Positions 23,821 to 32,576 are shown, counted from the stretch's first letter. The stretch: DNA of 64,000 bases from Amycolatopsis iheyensis (GCF_024703995.1 NZ_JAMXQV010000018.1:62001-126000); one strand, 5' to 3'. Numbers and translations: made by a program. The notes: generated by a model from the sequence alone, not told the origin.

Positions 23821-24774
23821 CTACCTCGACTTCGGATCGAGCGCGTCGCGGATGCCGTCACCCAGCATCACGAAGGCCAGCACGGTCAGGGTGACGAAGG
23901 CGCCGGGGAACAGCAGCATGTGCGGGTCGTTGCGGAAGTAGTCCCGCGAGTCGCTGATCATCACGCCCCACGAGATCACCGGCGGGCGCACGCCGATGCC
24001 GAGGTAGGCGAGCGTCGCTTCGGCGCCGATGAACGCGCCGAGCGCGATGGTGGCGTACACCAGCACCGGCGCGAGCGTGTTCGGCAGCAGGTGCCGGAAG
24101 ATGATCCGCGGGGTGCTCGCGCCGAGGCCGCGCGCGGCCTTGACGTAGTCGAGCTGCTTGGCCACCAGCGTCGCCGAGCGCATGATCCGCATGGCCACCG
24201 GCCAGCTCAGCACCGCGATCGAGCAGACCACCTGGACGATGATCGTGACGGCGCCCGGGTTCGAGCCCGGCGCGTTGAACGTCGTCAGGATGACGATCGC
24301 GCCGAGCACGAACGGCAGGCCCGCGAAGATGTCGCCGAAGCGCGACAGGATGCTGTCGACGATCCGGCCGTAGTAGCCGGCGAGGATGCCGACGATCGAG
24401 CCGATCAGGACGGTCAGCAGCGTCGCGAACACGCCGACCAGCAGCGACGCGCGGGCGCCGTAGATCGTGCGGGCGTAGACGTCGGCGCCCTGGTTGTCGT
24501 AGCCGAACCAGGCGTCCGCGGACGGGCCTTCGTTGGCGTGGGCCAGATCGCTGAAGCCGGCGTCGCGCGAGCTGAACAAGCCGGGCGCGATCGCGATCAG
24601 CACGATCAGCGCGATGATCACCGCCGAGGCGACGAACGCCGGCTTGCGCCGCAGCTGGCGCCACGCGTCGCTCCACAGGCTGCGGGGTTTCTGCGGGCCG
24701 GTGGCGGAGTCGTCGACGCGGGAGAGCTCGGCCGCGTCGGCCCCGCCGCCGCCCACCAGGTTCGGGTCAGTCAT
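23821..24774 (-). CDS. Peptide ABC importer permease (OppC/DppC type)
   Basis: 317 residues. An N-terminal cytosolic extension precedes a first membrane segment (ASAVIIALIVLIAIAPGLF), a periplasm-side loop, and five further segments typical of BPD_transp_1 permeases. The EAA loop that contacts the ATPase is KAARGLGASTPRIIFRHLLPN. ATG overlaps the OppB-type stop by eight bases. Pairs with the other permease to form the channel. Confidence 0.92.
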   Translation of the reverse strand: MTDPNLVGGGGADAAELSRVDDSATGPQKPRSLWSDAWRQLRRKPAFVASAVIIALIVLIAIAPGLFSSRDAGFSDLAHANEGPSADAWFGYDNQGADVYARTIYGARASLLVGVFATLLTVLIGSIVGILAGYYGRIVDSILSRFGDIFAGLPFVLGAIVILTTFNAPGSNPGAVTIIVQVVCSIAVLSWPVAMRIMRSATLVAKQLDYVKAARGLGASTPRIIFRHLLPNTLAPVLVYATIALGAFIGAEATLAYLGIGVRPPVISWGVMISDSRDYFRNDPHMLLFPGAFVTLTVLAFVMLGDGIRDALDPKSR

Positions 24775-25696
24775 AGCGGATCCTCGGGTCGAGAACGGCG
24801 TAGAGCAGGTCGACGATCAGGCTCATCAGCAGGTACACCAGCACCAGCAAGACGACGACGCCGACGACGGTCGCGCTCTCCCGGTTCTGGATGCCGCGGA
24901 AGATGAGCCCGCCCAGGCCGTTGATGTTGAACACGCCTTCGGTGACGATCGCGCCGCCCATCAGGGCGCCGAGGTCGGTGCCGAGGAAGGTGAGCACTGG
25001 GATCACCGAGTTGCGCAGCAGGTGGACGCCGACGACGCGGCTCTGCGGCTGGCCCTTCGCGATCGCCGTCCGCACGTAGTCGGCGTGGCGGTTTTCGGCG
25101 ATGCTCGTTCTCGACAGCCGGGCGACGTAGGCCATGGACAGGCTGCCGAGCGCGATGCCGGGCACGATCAGCTCGCCGATGGTCGGGTCGTCCGAGACGC
25201 TCGCCTCGATCAGGCCGAGGCCGTTGCCGCCCAGCGCGAGCTGCAGCACGATCGCCGTGACGAACACCGGCAGGGAGATCAGGAAGGTGGTCGAGACCAG
25301 CACGAGGTTGTCGAGGAAACCCTTGCCGCGCAGGCCGGTCAGCACGCCGGCGGTGAGGCCGATGACCGCCTCGATGACCACCGCGATCACGGCCAGGCGC
25401 AGGGTGATCGGGTACGAGTTGCCGATCAGCTCGCCGACGGACGTGCCGTTGAAGGTCTCACCCCAGTCGCCGGTGAACAGGCTCCCGAGGTACTTGAAGT
25501 ACTGGACGAACAGATTGTCGTTCAGGTGGAACTTCTCGGTCATCTGGGCGATGTAGGCCGGCGGGCACGCGGTCTGCCCGCACTTGCCGGAGAACGGGTC
25601 GCCGGGCACGGCCCAGACGAGGACGTAGATCAGGAAAGTGGTCCCGAAGAACACCGGGATCAGCTGAAGCAGCCGTCGCAGGACGTAGCGGATCAT
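24767..25696 (-). CDS. Peptide ABC importer permease (OppB/DppB type)
   Basis: 309 residues. Begins MIRYVLRRLLQLIPVFFGTTFLIYVLV, the hallmark first membrane segment of DppB/OppB proteins, with six segments in all. The EAA loop is VRTAIAKGQPQSRVVGVHLLRNSVIP. A short insertion with two cysteines (GKCGQTACPP) lies in the first extracytoplasmic loop. ATG at 25696; separated by 105 bases from the binding-protein gene. Confidence 0.92.
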   Translation of the reverse strand: MIRYVLRRLLQLIPVFFGTTFLIYVLVWAVPGDPFSGKCGQTACPPAYIAQMTEKFHLNDNLFVQYFKYLGSLFTGDWGETFNGTSVGELIGNSYPITLRLAVIAVVIEAVIGLTAGVLTGLRGKGFLDNLVLVSTTFLISLPVFVTAIVLQLALGGNGLGLIEASVSDDPTIGELIVPGIALGSLSMAYVARLSRTSIAENRHADYVRTAIAKGQPQSRVVGVHLLRNSVIPVLTFLGTDLGALMGGAIVTEGVFNINGLGGLIFRGIQNRESATVVGVVVLLVLVYLLMSLIVDLLYAVLDPRIRYD

Positions 25697-25801
25697 GACG
25701 AGTTCCTAGTGCGCGCCGGCCGTCGTGAGTGTTTAGGGCGGGGTTTAACGCCCCCAAAACACACCACCGCGGGGGGGGGGGTGCGGCAGGTCAGCGCGTC
25801 A
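25697..25801. other. Spacer between binding-protein and permease genes with an 11-G tract
   Basis: Contains a run of eleven G (25771-25781; C on the transcribed strand's RNA) and a short dyad GGGCG...CGCCC (about 25736-25754). A weak attenuating hairpin here would fit the usual excess of binding protein over permease. The homopolymer could be a slippage or phase-variation point but lies outside coding sequence. Confidence 0.4.
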
Positions 25802-27427
25802 CTACTTCTTCAGGACCTCGATCGACGAGTAGTCCGGCATGCGCCGGAAGTCGAGGGCCGCGGCCTTGAGGTTCTTCGACTTCGCCGCGACACCCATCTC
25901 GTCCCACACCGGGATCGACGGCAGGTCCTTCGCGATCAGGTCCTCGGCCTGCTGGTACAGCTTGACCGCCGCGTCCTTGTCGGCGGTGGCGTCCGCCTGC
26001 GCGAGGATCGAGTCGACCTGCGGGTTCGAGTAGCTGGAGTCGTTCGACGACCCGCCGGTCTTGTAGATCGGGTTGAGGAAGTCCTCGATGGACGGGTAGT
26101 CCGCGGACCAGTCCGAGCGACCCATCCCGGTCAGCTTCTTGCCGTTGACGATGCTGCGCCACTGGCCGAAGTCGGTCGCCGGCACGAAGTCGCACTCGAC
26201 GCCGAGGGTGTTCTTGATGCTGTTGCACGCCGCGACCAGCGGTTCCTTGCGGCCACCGTCGGCGTTGGACGCGATCGTCAGCTTGCCCTTGAAGCCGGAC
26301 TTCGCGAAGGCCTCCTTGGCCGCCGCCGGGTCGAACTTGCAGAACTGGCAGACGCCGGGCCGCGCACCCGGGATGCCCTGCGAGATGTAGCCGTCCGCGG
26401 GCACGTAGGTGTCGTTCATGACGGTCTTGGTGATCTGCGCGCGGTCGATCGCCAACGAGATGGCCTTGCGCAGCTCGAGGTTGTTGTAGCCGGGCACGTA
26501 GTACGGCACGGCGATGGTGCTGATCCCGAGCAGGTGGCCGGTGACCAGGCGGTCACCGAGGTCGTTCTTGTACTTGCCGCCCGCGACCGCCGACGGCGGC
26601 AGCGCCTCCATGAAGTCGACCCGCCCGCTCAGCAGGTCCTGGTAGGCGGTCTCCTGGCTGGAGTAGATCTTGATGTCGAGGTTCTTGAACTTGACCTTGT
26701 CGTCACCCTTGTAGTCGTCGAAGCGGGTGAGCTTGATGTCCTGGTTCGGCGTCCGCGAGACGAACTTCAGCGGGCCGTTGCCGATCGGGTGCTGTTCGAA
26801 GGCCTTGGGGTCCTTGAAGAACGAGTCGGGCAGCGGCGCGAACGCGGTGTACCCGATCTTGATCGAGAACACCGAGAACGGCGCGTCGAGCGTCACCTGG
26901 AACTCGTAGTCGCCCTTGGCGACCAGCCCGGACATCTTGTCCGTGGCCGGCTTGGCGTTCTTGTCCTCCGGGTGGACGTCCTTGTACCCCTGGATGTTCG
27001 AGAAGAAGTCCGTGTTGAGCTGCCCGTTCGGGGCGTAGGCGCCGTAGTTCCAGGCGTCGATGAAGTTGTGCGCCTTCACCTCGGTGCCGTCGTGGAACTT
27101 CCAGCCCTGCTTGATCTTGATGTCGAAGACCTTGGAGTCGGTCGTCGTGATCGAGTCGGCCATCAGGTTGAACGGCTGTGCGTCCGCTCCCTTGAAGCCG
27201 ACCAGCGCGGCGAACATCGGCTGGACGGCCTTGGTGCCGCCCAGCTCGTTGGTGTTGGTCGGGACCAGCGCGTTCTGCGGTTCGGTGCCGTAGACGCTGA
27301 CCGTGCCGTCCGGGTCCGTCCCGCCGGCGCCCGCGGAGCTGCCCGACCCGCCACCGCACGCGGCCAGCACGAGCGCCAGCGAAGTCATCACCACCGTGGG
27401 TCCCCAGAGCCTGCGCGAACGACGCAT
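25802..27427 (-). CDS. Peptide ABC importer substrate-binding lipoprotein
   Basis: 541 residues, family SBP_bac_5. A lipoprotein signal peptide with lipobox LAACGGGSG is followed by the periplasmic-binding fold; DGTEVKAHNFIDAWNY and the typical 'F-HPIGNGPLKF' segment (EQHPIGNGPLKFVSR) are characteristic of DppA/OppA-type proteins. It captures peptides or similar solutes at the cell surface. First gene of the operon; ATG at 27427. Upstream lies an imperfectly defined promoter with a dyad at 27538. Confidence 0.92.
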   Translation of the reverse strand: MRRSRRLWGPTVVMTSLALVLAACGGGSGSSAGAGGTDPDGTVSVYGTEPQNALVPTNTNELGGTKAVQPMFAALVGFKGADAQPFNLMADSITTTDSKVFDIKIKQGWKFHDGTEVKAHNFIDAWNYGAYAPNGQLNTDFFSNIQGYKDVHPEDKNAKPATDKMSGLVAKGDYEFQVTLDAPFSVFSIKIGYTAFAPLPDSFFKDPKAFEQHPIGNGPLKFVSRTPNQDIKLTRFDDYKGDDKVKFKNLDIKIYSSQETAYQDLLSGRVDFMEALPPSAVAGGKYKNDLGDRLVTGHLLGISTIAVPYYVPGYNNLELRKAISLAIDRAQITKTVMNDTYVPADGYISQGIPGARPGVCQFCKFDPAAAKEAFAKSGFKGKLTIASNADGGRKEPLVAACNSIKNTLGVECDFVPATDFGQWRSIVNGKKLTGMGRSDWSADYPSIEDFLNPIYKTGGSSNDSSYSNPQVDSILAQADATADKDAAVKLYQQAEDLIAKDLPSIPVWDEMGVAAKSKNLKAAALDFRRMPDYSSIEVLKK

Positions 27428-27537
27428 GTCCCCTCCATCTCCGTGACGTCCGAAAGGTGAGACGCACGCTATCGGGGGCGGTGAAGCCGATCACAGGACT
27501 GCGGTGTTGCAAATGTGTGACGGTCGTCGGCATCACC

Positions 27538-27554
27538 TGGTTGGAGTACAACCA
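27538..27554. promoter_or_regulatory. Inverted repeat upstream of the peptide-importer operon
   Basis: TGGTTG-GAGTA-CAACCA, a perfect 6-5-6 dyad about 110 bases before the binding-protein ATG. It may be an operator. The rest of 27428-27766 holds no gene; it contains only this dyad and the long palindrome at 27689. Confidence 0.35.
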
Positions 27555-27688
27555 ACGTTGGAAACCGGATAGGCCGGAAGGCCCAGCGCGGACTGCTGGT
27601 CATCGCGCGCTCACCCTCGGTTCCGTTGCGGCGCAAGCCCTTTCGGGCGGCCGAACGGTCGGTCGGGCGCGGGGCACGCGGCTCCCAC

Positions 27689-27741
27689 GTAGTGAATGAC
27701 TCATTCATGTCGTCGGACGACATGAATGAGTCATTCACTAC
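27689..27741. repeat. 53-bp perfect palindrome
   Basis: Two perfect 26-bp arms (GTAGTGAATGACTCATTCAT... and its complement) around a single G. Each arm itself contains the near-palindrome GTGAATGACTCATTCA. It sits 25 bases after the ppx stop and well upstream of the importer operon. No T-run follows. It looks like a dispersed intergenic element of this lineage; a terminator role for ppx is possible. Confidence 0.75.
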
Positions 27742-27766
27742 ACGCGGGCGAGGGCCGGGTGGCGGG

Positions 27767-28720
27767 TCAGGCCAGGGCTAGGGCGATGCCGTCGAGGATG
27801 TCGTGTTCGCTGACCACCAGCTCCGTCGGGCCGCCCCGGGTCGCGAGCTGCTCCGCCAGGGTCTGGACCACCACCGCGCCGCCGCCGATCACGTCCACCC
27901 GGCCCGGGTGGATCACCGGGTTCGCCGCGCGGGTCGCGTGGTCCTCGGCGAGCAGGCGCGTCGCGAGGCGGTCGATGTCCGCCGTCGACAGCTTCGACAG
28001 GTGGACGCGCTCACGGTCGTACTCCGGCAGCCCCTGCGCGATCGCCGAGAGCGTGGTCACCGTGCCGGCGACCCCGACCCAGGTCCGCGCGCGGGCGACG
28101 TCGACGACGTCGAACGCCTCCGTGAGCACCTTGCCGGCCAGGTCGCGGGCGGCGGCGATCTCCTCAGCCGTCGGCGGGTCGCTCTTGAGCGCGCGCTCGG
28201 TGATGCGGACGCAGCCGATGTCGACGGACTTCGCCGCGAGCACCTCGGCCTGCCGGCCGTCCCACGTGCCCAGCACCAGCTCGGTCGAGCCGCCGCCGAC
28301 GTCGGCCATCACGAACGGGCCGTCGTCCGGATCCTGCTCGCCGACCGCGCCGGTGAAGCTCAAGCGGGCTTCCTCGTCGCCGCTGATCACCTCGGCCTCG
28401 ACGCCGAGCGTCTCGCGCGTCATGCGGAAAAACTCATCGCGGTTCTTCGCGTCGCGCGTGGCGGAGGTGGCGACCATCCGCACCTTCTCGACGCCCTTGC
28501 GCCGCGCGGCGATCGTGTAGTCGGCCAGCGCGGCCCTCGTGCGCTCGATGGCTTCGGGAGCCAGCTGCCCGGTGGCGTCGACACCCTGGCCGAGCCGGAC
28601 GATCCGCATCTCGCGGTGCAGGTCGCGCAGGTCGACCGTGCCGTCGTGGCGCGGCGTCAGCTCGGCGACGAGCAGGCGGATGGAGTTGGTCCCACAGTCG
28701 ATCGCGGCAACACGAGGCAT
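27767..28720 (-). CDS. ppx: Exopolyphosphatase/pppGpp phosphohydrolase (Ppx/GppA)
   Basis: 317 residues, the short two-domain form seen in mycobacteria. Begins VAAIDCGTNSIRLLV (phosphate-binding loop 1), with VMADVGGGSTELVLG (loop 2) and EVISGDEEARLSFTG between. It degrades polyphosphate from the chain end and may hydrolyse (p)ppGpp. Position next to DUF501, ftsB and eno matches ppx2 of the mycobacterial order. ATG nine bases downstream of the transglycosylase stop. Confidence 0.9.
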   Translation of the reverse strand: MPRVAAIDCGTNSIRLLVAELTPRHDGTVDLRDLHREMRIVRLGQGVDATGQLAPEAIERTRAALADYTIAARRKGVEKVRMVATSATRDAKNRDEFFRMTRETLGVEAEVISGDEEARLSFTGAVGEQDPDDGPFVMADVGGGSTELVLGTWDGRQAEVLAAKSVDIGCVRITERALKSDPPTAEEIAAARDLAGKVLTEAFDVVDVARARTWVGVAGTVTTLSAIAQGLPEYDRERVHLSKLSTADIDRLATRLLAEDHATRAANPVIHPGRVDVIGGGAVVVQTLAEQLATRGGPTELVVSEHDILDGIALALA

Positions 28721-28729
28721 GCGCCCACC

Positions 28730-29902
28730 CTAACCGGCGGGTGTGGTCGTCCCGACGGTCGTGGTCGTGGTGGTCGTGGTCACCGAGGTGATCGTCCCGC
28801 ACGTCGGGGGCGGCGGCGTGGTCGTCGGGTTCGGTGTGGTCTCGCCGGTTCCGGTCGTCGTCGGGGGCGGGGTGGTCGTCGTCGACGTTTCGGTCGTGGT
28901 CGTGACCGTCGTGGTCGGCGCGGGGCAGGCCGGCTTCGAGGTGGTCGGACCGGTCGAGGTCGAGCCCGGCTTGGTCGGCGTGGTCGTGGGTGCCGGCGGC
29001 GTGGTCGCCGGGACCGGCGGGGGCGGGATCGCCGGTGGCGCGGGGAGCGCCGCCGCGTTCGGCGCGCCGATCGGCACGGTGCTGTCGGGCACCTGCATGA
29101 TCCCGTTGCGGTAGGCCTCCGCCCACAGGATCACCGTGTTCACGTACGTGTCGGAGTTGTTGTAGCGGTAGATCGCGCCGCGCAGCTGGTCCGGGTTCGA
29201 GAGGTCGAAGCCGCCGGAACAGAGGTAGCGGCCGGTCGCCAGCGCCGCGTCGAAGATGTTGTTCGGGTCGGACTTGCCGTCGCCGTTGCCGTCGGAGGCG
29301 TACCCGCGCCAGGTCGCCGGGATGAACTGCGTCGGGCCGACCGCGCGGTCCCAGACCGGGTCCGTGTCGAGCTCGCCGTGGTCGGTGTCCGGGATCGCGG
29401 CGAACGCGCCCTGGCCGTTGAGCTCCGGGCCGAGGATCGGCTCGCGGGTGGTCCCGTTCGCGTCGACGTACCCACCGCGCGCGTGGTTGGACTCGATCCG
29501 GCCGATGCTGGCGATCAGCGCCCAGTCGATGTGGCAGGCGGGCTGCTCGCGGCCGAGGATGTCGGCGGCGTTCTTGTACGCGGCGAGCGCGGTGGCCGGG
29601 ATGCCGAGGGGGCCGTCGGGGAGCTCGTAGGCCGGCAGCGGCAGCGGGGTGGGGGCGCCGGGGAGGGTGCCGTCGACGGCGATCTGCTGGATGGCGGCGT
29701 GGCCGGGGTCGTAGCCCTGGCCGAGGGCGGCGTCGCGGGTGTGGTCACCGCTGCCGCCGAGCCAGGCGAGCGTCACGCCACCGGCGAGCAGCGCCGGGAT
29801 CACCGCGAAGATGCCGATGACCAGCGGGTACGCCGTGCGGTGGCGGATCCCGAATCTTCGGGTGTGGCTCCCGACTGCGTCTGGCAGTCGCCGCACGCGC
29901 AT
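28730..29902 (-). CDS. Lytic transglycosylase with Pro/Thr-rich C-terminal tail
   Basis: 390 residues from ATG 29902 (AGGAGGG nine bases upstream). One N-terminal membrane segment (AYPLVIGIFAVIPALLAGGVTLAWL), then a murein transglycosylase domain with CHIDWALIASIGRIESNHARGG, where the Glu of RIESNH is the catalytic acid, and AVGPTQFIPATWRGYASDGNGDG. The last ~120 residues are Pro/Thr/Val low complexity (TTTTTVGTTTPAG), a wall-spanning tail. It cleaves glycan strands in peptidoglycan. It is related to the gene at 33793. A structured leader precedes it. Confidence 0.9.
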   Translation of the reverse strand: MRVRRLPDAVGSHTRRFGIRHRTAYPLVIGIFAVIPALLAGGVTLAWLGGSGDHTRDAALGQGYDPGHAAIQQIAVDGTLPGAPTPLPLPAYELPDGPLGIPATALAAYKNAADILGREQPACHIDWALIASIGRIESNHARGGYVDANGTTREPILGPELNGQGAFAAIPDTDHGELDTDPVWDRAVGPTQFIPATWRGYASDGNGDGKSDPNNIFDAALATGRYLCSGGFDLSNPDQLRGAIYRYNNSDTYVNTVILWAEAYRNGIMQVPDSTVPIGAPNAAALPAPPAIPPPPVPATTPPAPTTTPTKPGSTSTGPTTSKPACPAPTTTVTTTTETSTTTTPPPTTTGTGETTPNPTTTPPPPTCGTITSVTTTTTTTTVGTTTPAG

Positions 29903-30051
29903 AGCTCGAAGCCCTCCTGGCCGGATCGATCCACCCTCGGGTGACAGCCTGCCGTACCCGGGGCCCGGTTTCACCCCTTCGGGAGTCTGGATCTCGCCGG
30001 ACGGGGGTTTTCGCTCACCCAGCCCAGTTATCTGTTTACGACGCGCGAGCG
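29903..30051 (-). promoter_or_regulatory. Structured leader, possible c-di-AMP (ydaO) riboswitch
   Basis: About 150 bases before the transglycosylase ATG hold conserved-looking RNA features on the minus strand: GAAGGGGTGAAACCGGG near 29970, CCCGGGTACGGCAGGCTG near 29950, and several GC-rich dyads, just before the AGGAGGG site. The ydaO family contains a GGGGUGAA element and in actinobacteria typically controls cell-wall hydrolase genes. The match is partial, so this is a candidate only. Confidence 0.4.
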
Positions 30052-30561
30052 TTACTCGGCACAGTCCCCCGTGGGCCACCCGTTCGCCTTAAGGAGCTCC
30101 AGCGTCTCGTCACCGAACGGATTCACCCCGGGACCGACGGCGAGCGAGTGGGCGACGTGCACGTGCAGGCACTTGACGCGGCCGGGCATGCCCCCGGCGG
30201 TGACCTGGTGGCCGAGCGGCTCGATCGCGTCGCGCTCGGCGAGGTAGGTCTCGTGGGTGCGCTGGTACTGCGCGGCGAGCTCGGGATCGGTGGTGAGCCG
30301 CTCGGTCATCTCCTTCATGATCCCGGACGCCTCGATCGTGCCGATCATCGAGTTCAGCTTCGGGCAGGTGAGGTAGTAGAGGGTCGGGAACGGCGTGCCG
30401 TTCTCCAGGCGCGGGCTGGTCTGCACCACCGACGGGTGCCCGCTCGGGCACCGCGCGGCGATCGCCCGCAGCGCCCGCGGCGGCCGTCCGAGCTGCTCCG
30501 CGATGATCTCGCGGTCGGCGTCGGCGACGGGCTCGAACCGGTGCTGCTGCGTGCTGTCCAC
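30052..30561 (-). CDS. DUF501 family protein
   Basis: 169 residues, soluble. Matches the DUF501 family by RPPRALRAIAARCPSGHPSVVQTSPRLENGTPFPTLYYLTCPKLN spread over residues 26-70, and the GRVKCLHVHVAHSLAVGPGVNPFG end (GRVKCLHVHVAH near 131). Invariant Cys and His residues suggest a metal or enzymatic site but no activity is known. GTG start. It always neighbours ftsB and ppx in actinobacteria (Rv1025 position), suggesting a link with cell division or envelope. Confidence 0.88.
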   Translation of the reverse strand: MDSTQQHRFEPVADADREIIAEQLGRPPRALRAIAARCPSGHPSVVQTSPRLENGTPFPTLYYLTCPKLNSMIGTIEASGIMKEMTERLTTDPELAAQYQRTHETYLAERDAIEPLGHQVTAGGMPGRVKCLHVHVAHSLAVGPGVNPFGDETLELLKANGWPTGDCAE

Positions 30562-30600
30562 AGCTCAAGGTTAGAGCGTGCCCCGGCTCTCCCTCACACC

Positions 30601-30670
30601 CCGCCACTTTCCCTACGAAAGCTCCGCGCCCGGCCCCCCGAAGCGGCACTTTCCCTATGAAAGTGGCGCT
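30601..30670. repeat. Two copies of a GCGGCACTTTC-type hairpin repeat
   Basis: AGCGGCACTTTC-CCTAT-GAAAGTGGCGCT (30642-30670) is a 12-bp stem with one mismatch; a diverged copy CGCCACTTTCCCTACGAAAGCTCCGCG precedes it at 30602. The same element recurs at 44630. Located between ftsB and the DUF501 gene. Confidence 0.65.
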
Positions 30671-30676
30671 GGGGGC

Positions 30677-31282
30677 TCAGCCGCCGGAGACCTGGTTCCA
30701 GAGGTTCTCGTACCAGGAGCCGCCCGCGACCTGCTGCTGGCCGGTCGGCGGGGCCGCGTCCTGGGCCTTGTCCTCGGGCAGCTGGACGATGTAGGGCGTC
30801 TCGCCCGGCTTGACGTACCGCAGCCGCCGCCGGGCTTCGGCCTCGATCTGGGCGGGGTCGCTCAGCTCCGCCTTGCGGCCCTGGAGCTGAGCGACCTCCT
30901 GCTGCAGCTGGGCCTGCTGCGCCTGCTGTTCGCGGACCTCGGTGCGCTGGGCGAGGTAGGTCCGCAACGGCACGGCGATGGTGAACGCCAGCGCGCACAC
31001 CACGATCGCCACCACCGCCGCGCGGCGGGTGGTGGACATGCCGAGCACCTTCGCCGCCCCCGACGCGCGCTTCGCGGCCAGGCTCCGGCGAAGCCGGGCC
31101 CGGGTGGTGTCCGCGTCGCCGGTGCGCCGCCGCGCGGCCGCCGAGCCGTCCGTGGGCCGGGGCGGCCGGGAGCCCTGGTTTCCCGCGCGCGCCGCTTCGG
31201 GGCGGCGGGCCCGCGTGGACCCACCGGCCCGCGAAGCCCCGCCGCCTCGGCGGTTGCGCGTTGTCCTCCCCCGGTCCGCCAT
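30677..31282 (-). CDS. ftsB: Septum formation initiator FtsB/DivIC
   Basis: 201 residues. A basic disordered N-terminal region (~80 residues, RGRTTRNRRGGG...) precedes a single membrane segment (AAVVAIVVCALAFTIAVPL) and an extracytoplasmic coiled coil (REQQAQQAQLQQEVAQLQGRK region), then the conserved EAEARRRLRYVKPGETPY. Partner of FtsL/FtsQ in the divisome. Eight bases after eno, so probably co-transcribed. N-terminal extension is typical of actinobacteria. Confidence 0.9.
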   Translation of the reverse strand: MADRGRTTRNRRGGGASRAGGSTRARRPEAARAGNQGSRPPRPTDGSAAARRRTGDADTTRARLRRSLAAKRASGAAKVLGMSTTRRAAVVAIVVCALAFTIAVPLRTYLAQRTEVREQQAQQAQLQQEVAQLQGRKAELSDPAQIEAEARRRLRYVKPGETPYIVQLPEDKAQDAAPPTGQQQVAGGSWYENLWNQVSGG

Positions 31283-31289
31283 CGCGGGC

Positions 31290-32576
31290 TCAGCCCTCGG
31301 CGCTGAACCGCGGGAAGGCCAGCTCGCCGGCGTACCGGGCGGCGTCGCCGAGGGTCTCCTCGATGCGCAGCAGCTGGTTGTACTTGGCGATCCGCTCGCC
31401 GCGGGCCGGGGCGCCGGTCTTGATCTGGCCGACGCCGGTGGCGACCGCCAGGTCCGCGATGAACGTGTCCTCGGTCTCGCCGGAGCGGTGGCTCATCATC
31501 GACTTGTAGCCGAACGACGTGGCCAGCGAGATCGCGTCGAGCGTCTCGGACAGGGTGCCGATCTGGTTGACCTTCACCAGCAGCGCGTTGGCCGCGCGGC
31601 GGGTGATGCCCTCCTCGAGCCGGTCCGGGTTGGTGACGAACAGGTCGTCGCCGACGATCTGGACCTTCTCGCCGACCTCGGCGGTCAGGGTGACCCAGCC
31701 GTCCCAGTCGTCCTCGCTCAGCGGGTCCTCGATGGACACCAGCGGGTAGTCGCGCAGCAGTTCGGCGTAGTAGGCCGACATCTGCTCGGCGCTCTTCTTG
31801 CTGCCTTCGAAGGTGTACGCGCCGTCGGCGAAGAACTCCGTCGCGGCGACGTCGAGGGCCAGCGCGACGTCGCGGCCCGGGGTGTAGCCGGCCTTCTCGA
31901 TGGCCTGGAGGATCAGGTCGAGCGCCTCGCGGTTGTTCGCCAGGTTCGGCGCGAAGCCGCCTTCGTCGCCGAGACCGGTCGAGAGGCCGCGGCCCTTCAG
32001 CACCGACTTCAGCGAGTGGTAGACCTCGGCGCCCCAGCGCAGGGCCTCGCGGAAGGTCTCCGCACCGATCGGCGCGATCATGAACTCCTGGACGTCGACG
32101 TTGCTGTCCGCGTGCGAACCGCCGTTGAGGATGTTCAGCATCGGCACCGGCAGCACGTGCGCGTTCGGCCCGCCCAGGTAGCGGAACAGCTCCAGCTCGG
32201 CCGACTCGGCGGCGGCCTTCGCGACGGCCAGCGAAACACCGAGGATGGCGTTCGCGCCGAGGCGGGACTTCGCCGGCGTGCCGTCGAGGTCCACCAGCTT
32301 CTGGTCGACGATCCGCTGGTCGACGGCTTCGATGCCGACCATCTCGGGGCCGATCTCGTCGAGCACCGCGGCGACCGCGCGCTCGACGCCCTTGCCGTTG
32401 TAGCGGCCGGTGTCGCCGTCGCGGAGCTCGACGGCCTCGTGCTCACCGGTCGAGGCACCCGACGGGACCGCGGCCCGCGCCAGCGTGCCGTCGTCGAGGG
32501 CCACCTCCACCTCGACCGTCGGGTTGCCACGCGAGTCCAGAATCTCGCGCGCGCCTACCTGCTCGATGAGAGCCAC
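31290..32576 (-). CDS. eno: Enolase
   Basis: 428 residues, standard length. Motifs: GNPTVEVEV, catalytic loop PSGASTGEHEAVELRDGD, metal ligands in VSIEDPLSEDDWDGW, signature LLVKVNQIGTLSETLDA and MMSHRSGETEDTFIADLAV. Converts 2-phosphoglycerate to phosphoenolpyruvate in glycolysis. Heads the eno-ftsB-DUF501 group in the conserved actinobacterial order. Confidence 0.97.
   Translation of the reverse strand: MALIEQVGAREILDSRGNPTVEVEVALDDGTLARAAVPSGASTGEHEAVELRDGDTGRYNGKGVERAVAAVLDEIGPEMVGIEAVDQRIVDQKLVDLDGTPAKSRLGANAILGVSLAVAKAAAESAELELFRYLGGPNAHVLPVPMLNILNGGSHADSNVDVQEFMIAPIGAETFREALRWGAEVYHSLKSVLKGRGLSTGLGDEGGFAPNLANNREALDLILQAIEKAGYTPGRDVALALDVAATEFFADGAYTFEGSKKSAEQMSAYYAELLRDYPLVSIEDPLSEDDWDGWVTLTAEVGEKVQIVGDDLFVTNPDRLEEGITRRAANALLVKVNQIGTLSETLDAISLATSFGYKSMMSHRSGETEDTFIADLAVATGVGQIKTGAPARGERIAKYNQLLRIEETLGDAARYAGELAFPRFSAEG

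Noticed and set aside
24533..27460. A 975-codon open frame on the plus strand across the peptide importer
   Set aside because: It is antisense to three well-recognised transporter genes; long antisense frames are common at this GC content and its product is Arg/Val/Asp-rich without any domain.
28743..29114. Val-rich plus-strand frame and apparent short tandem repeats
   Set aside because: It is the antisense of the Pro/Thr-rich tail of the transglycosylase; the repeats are codon-level low complexity.
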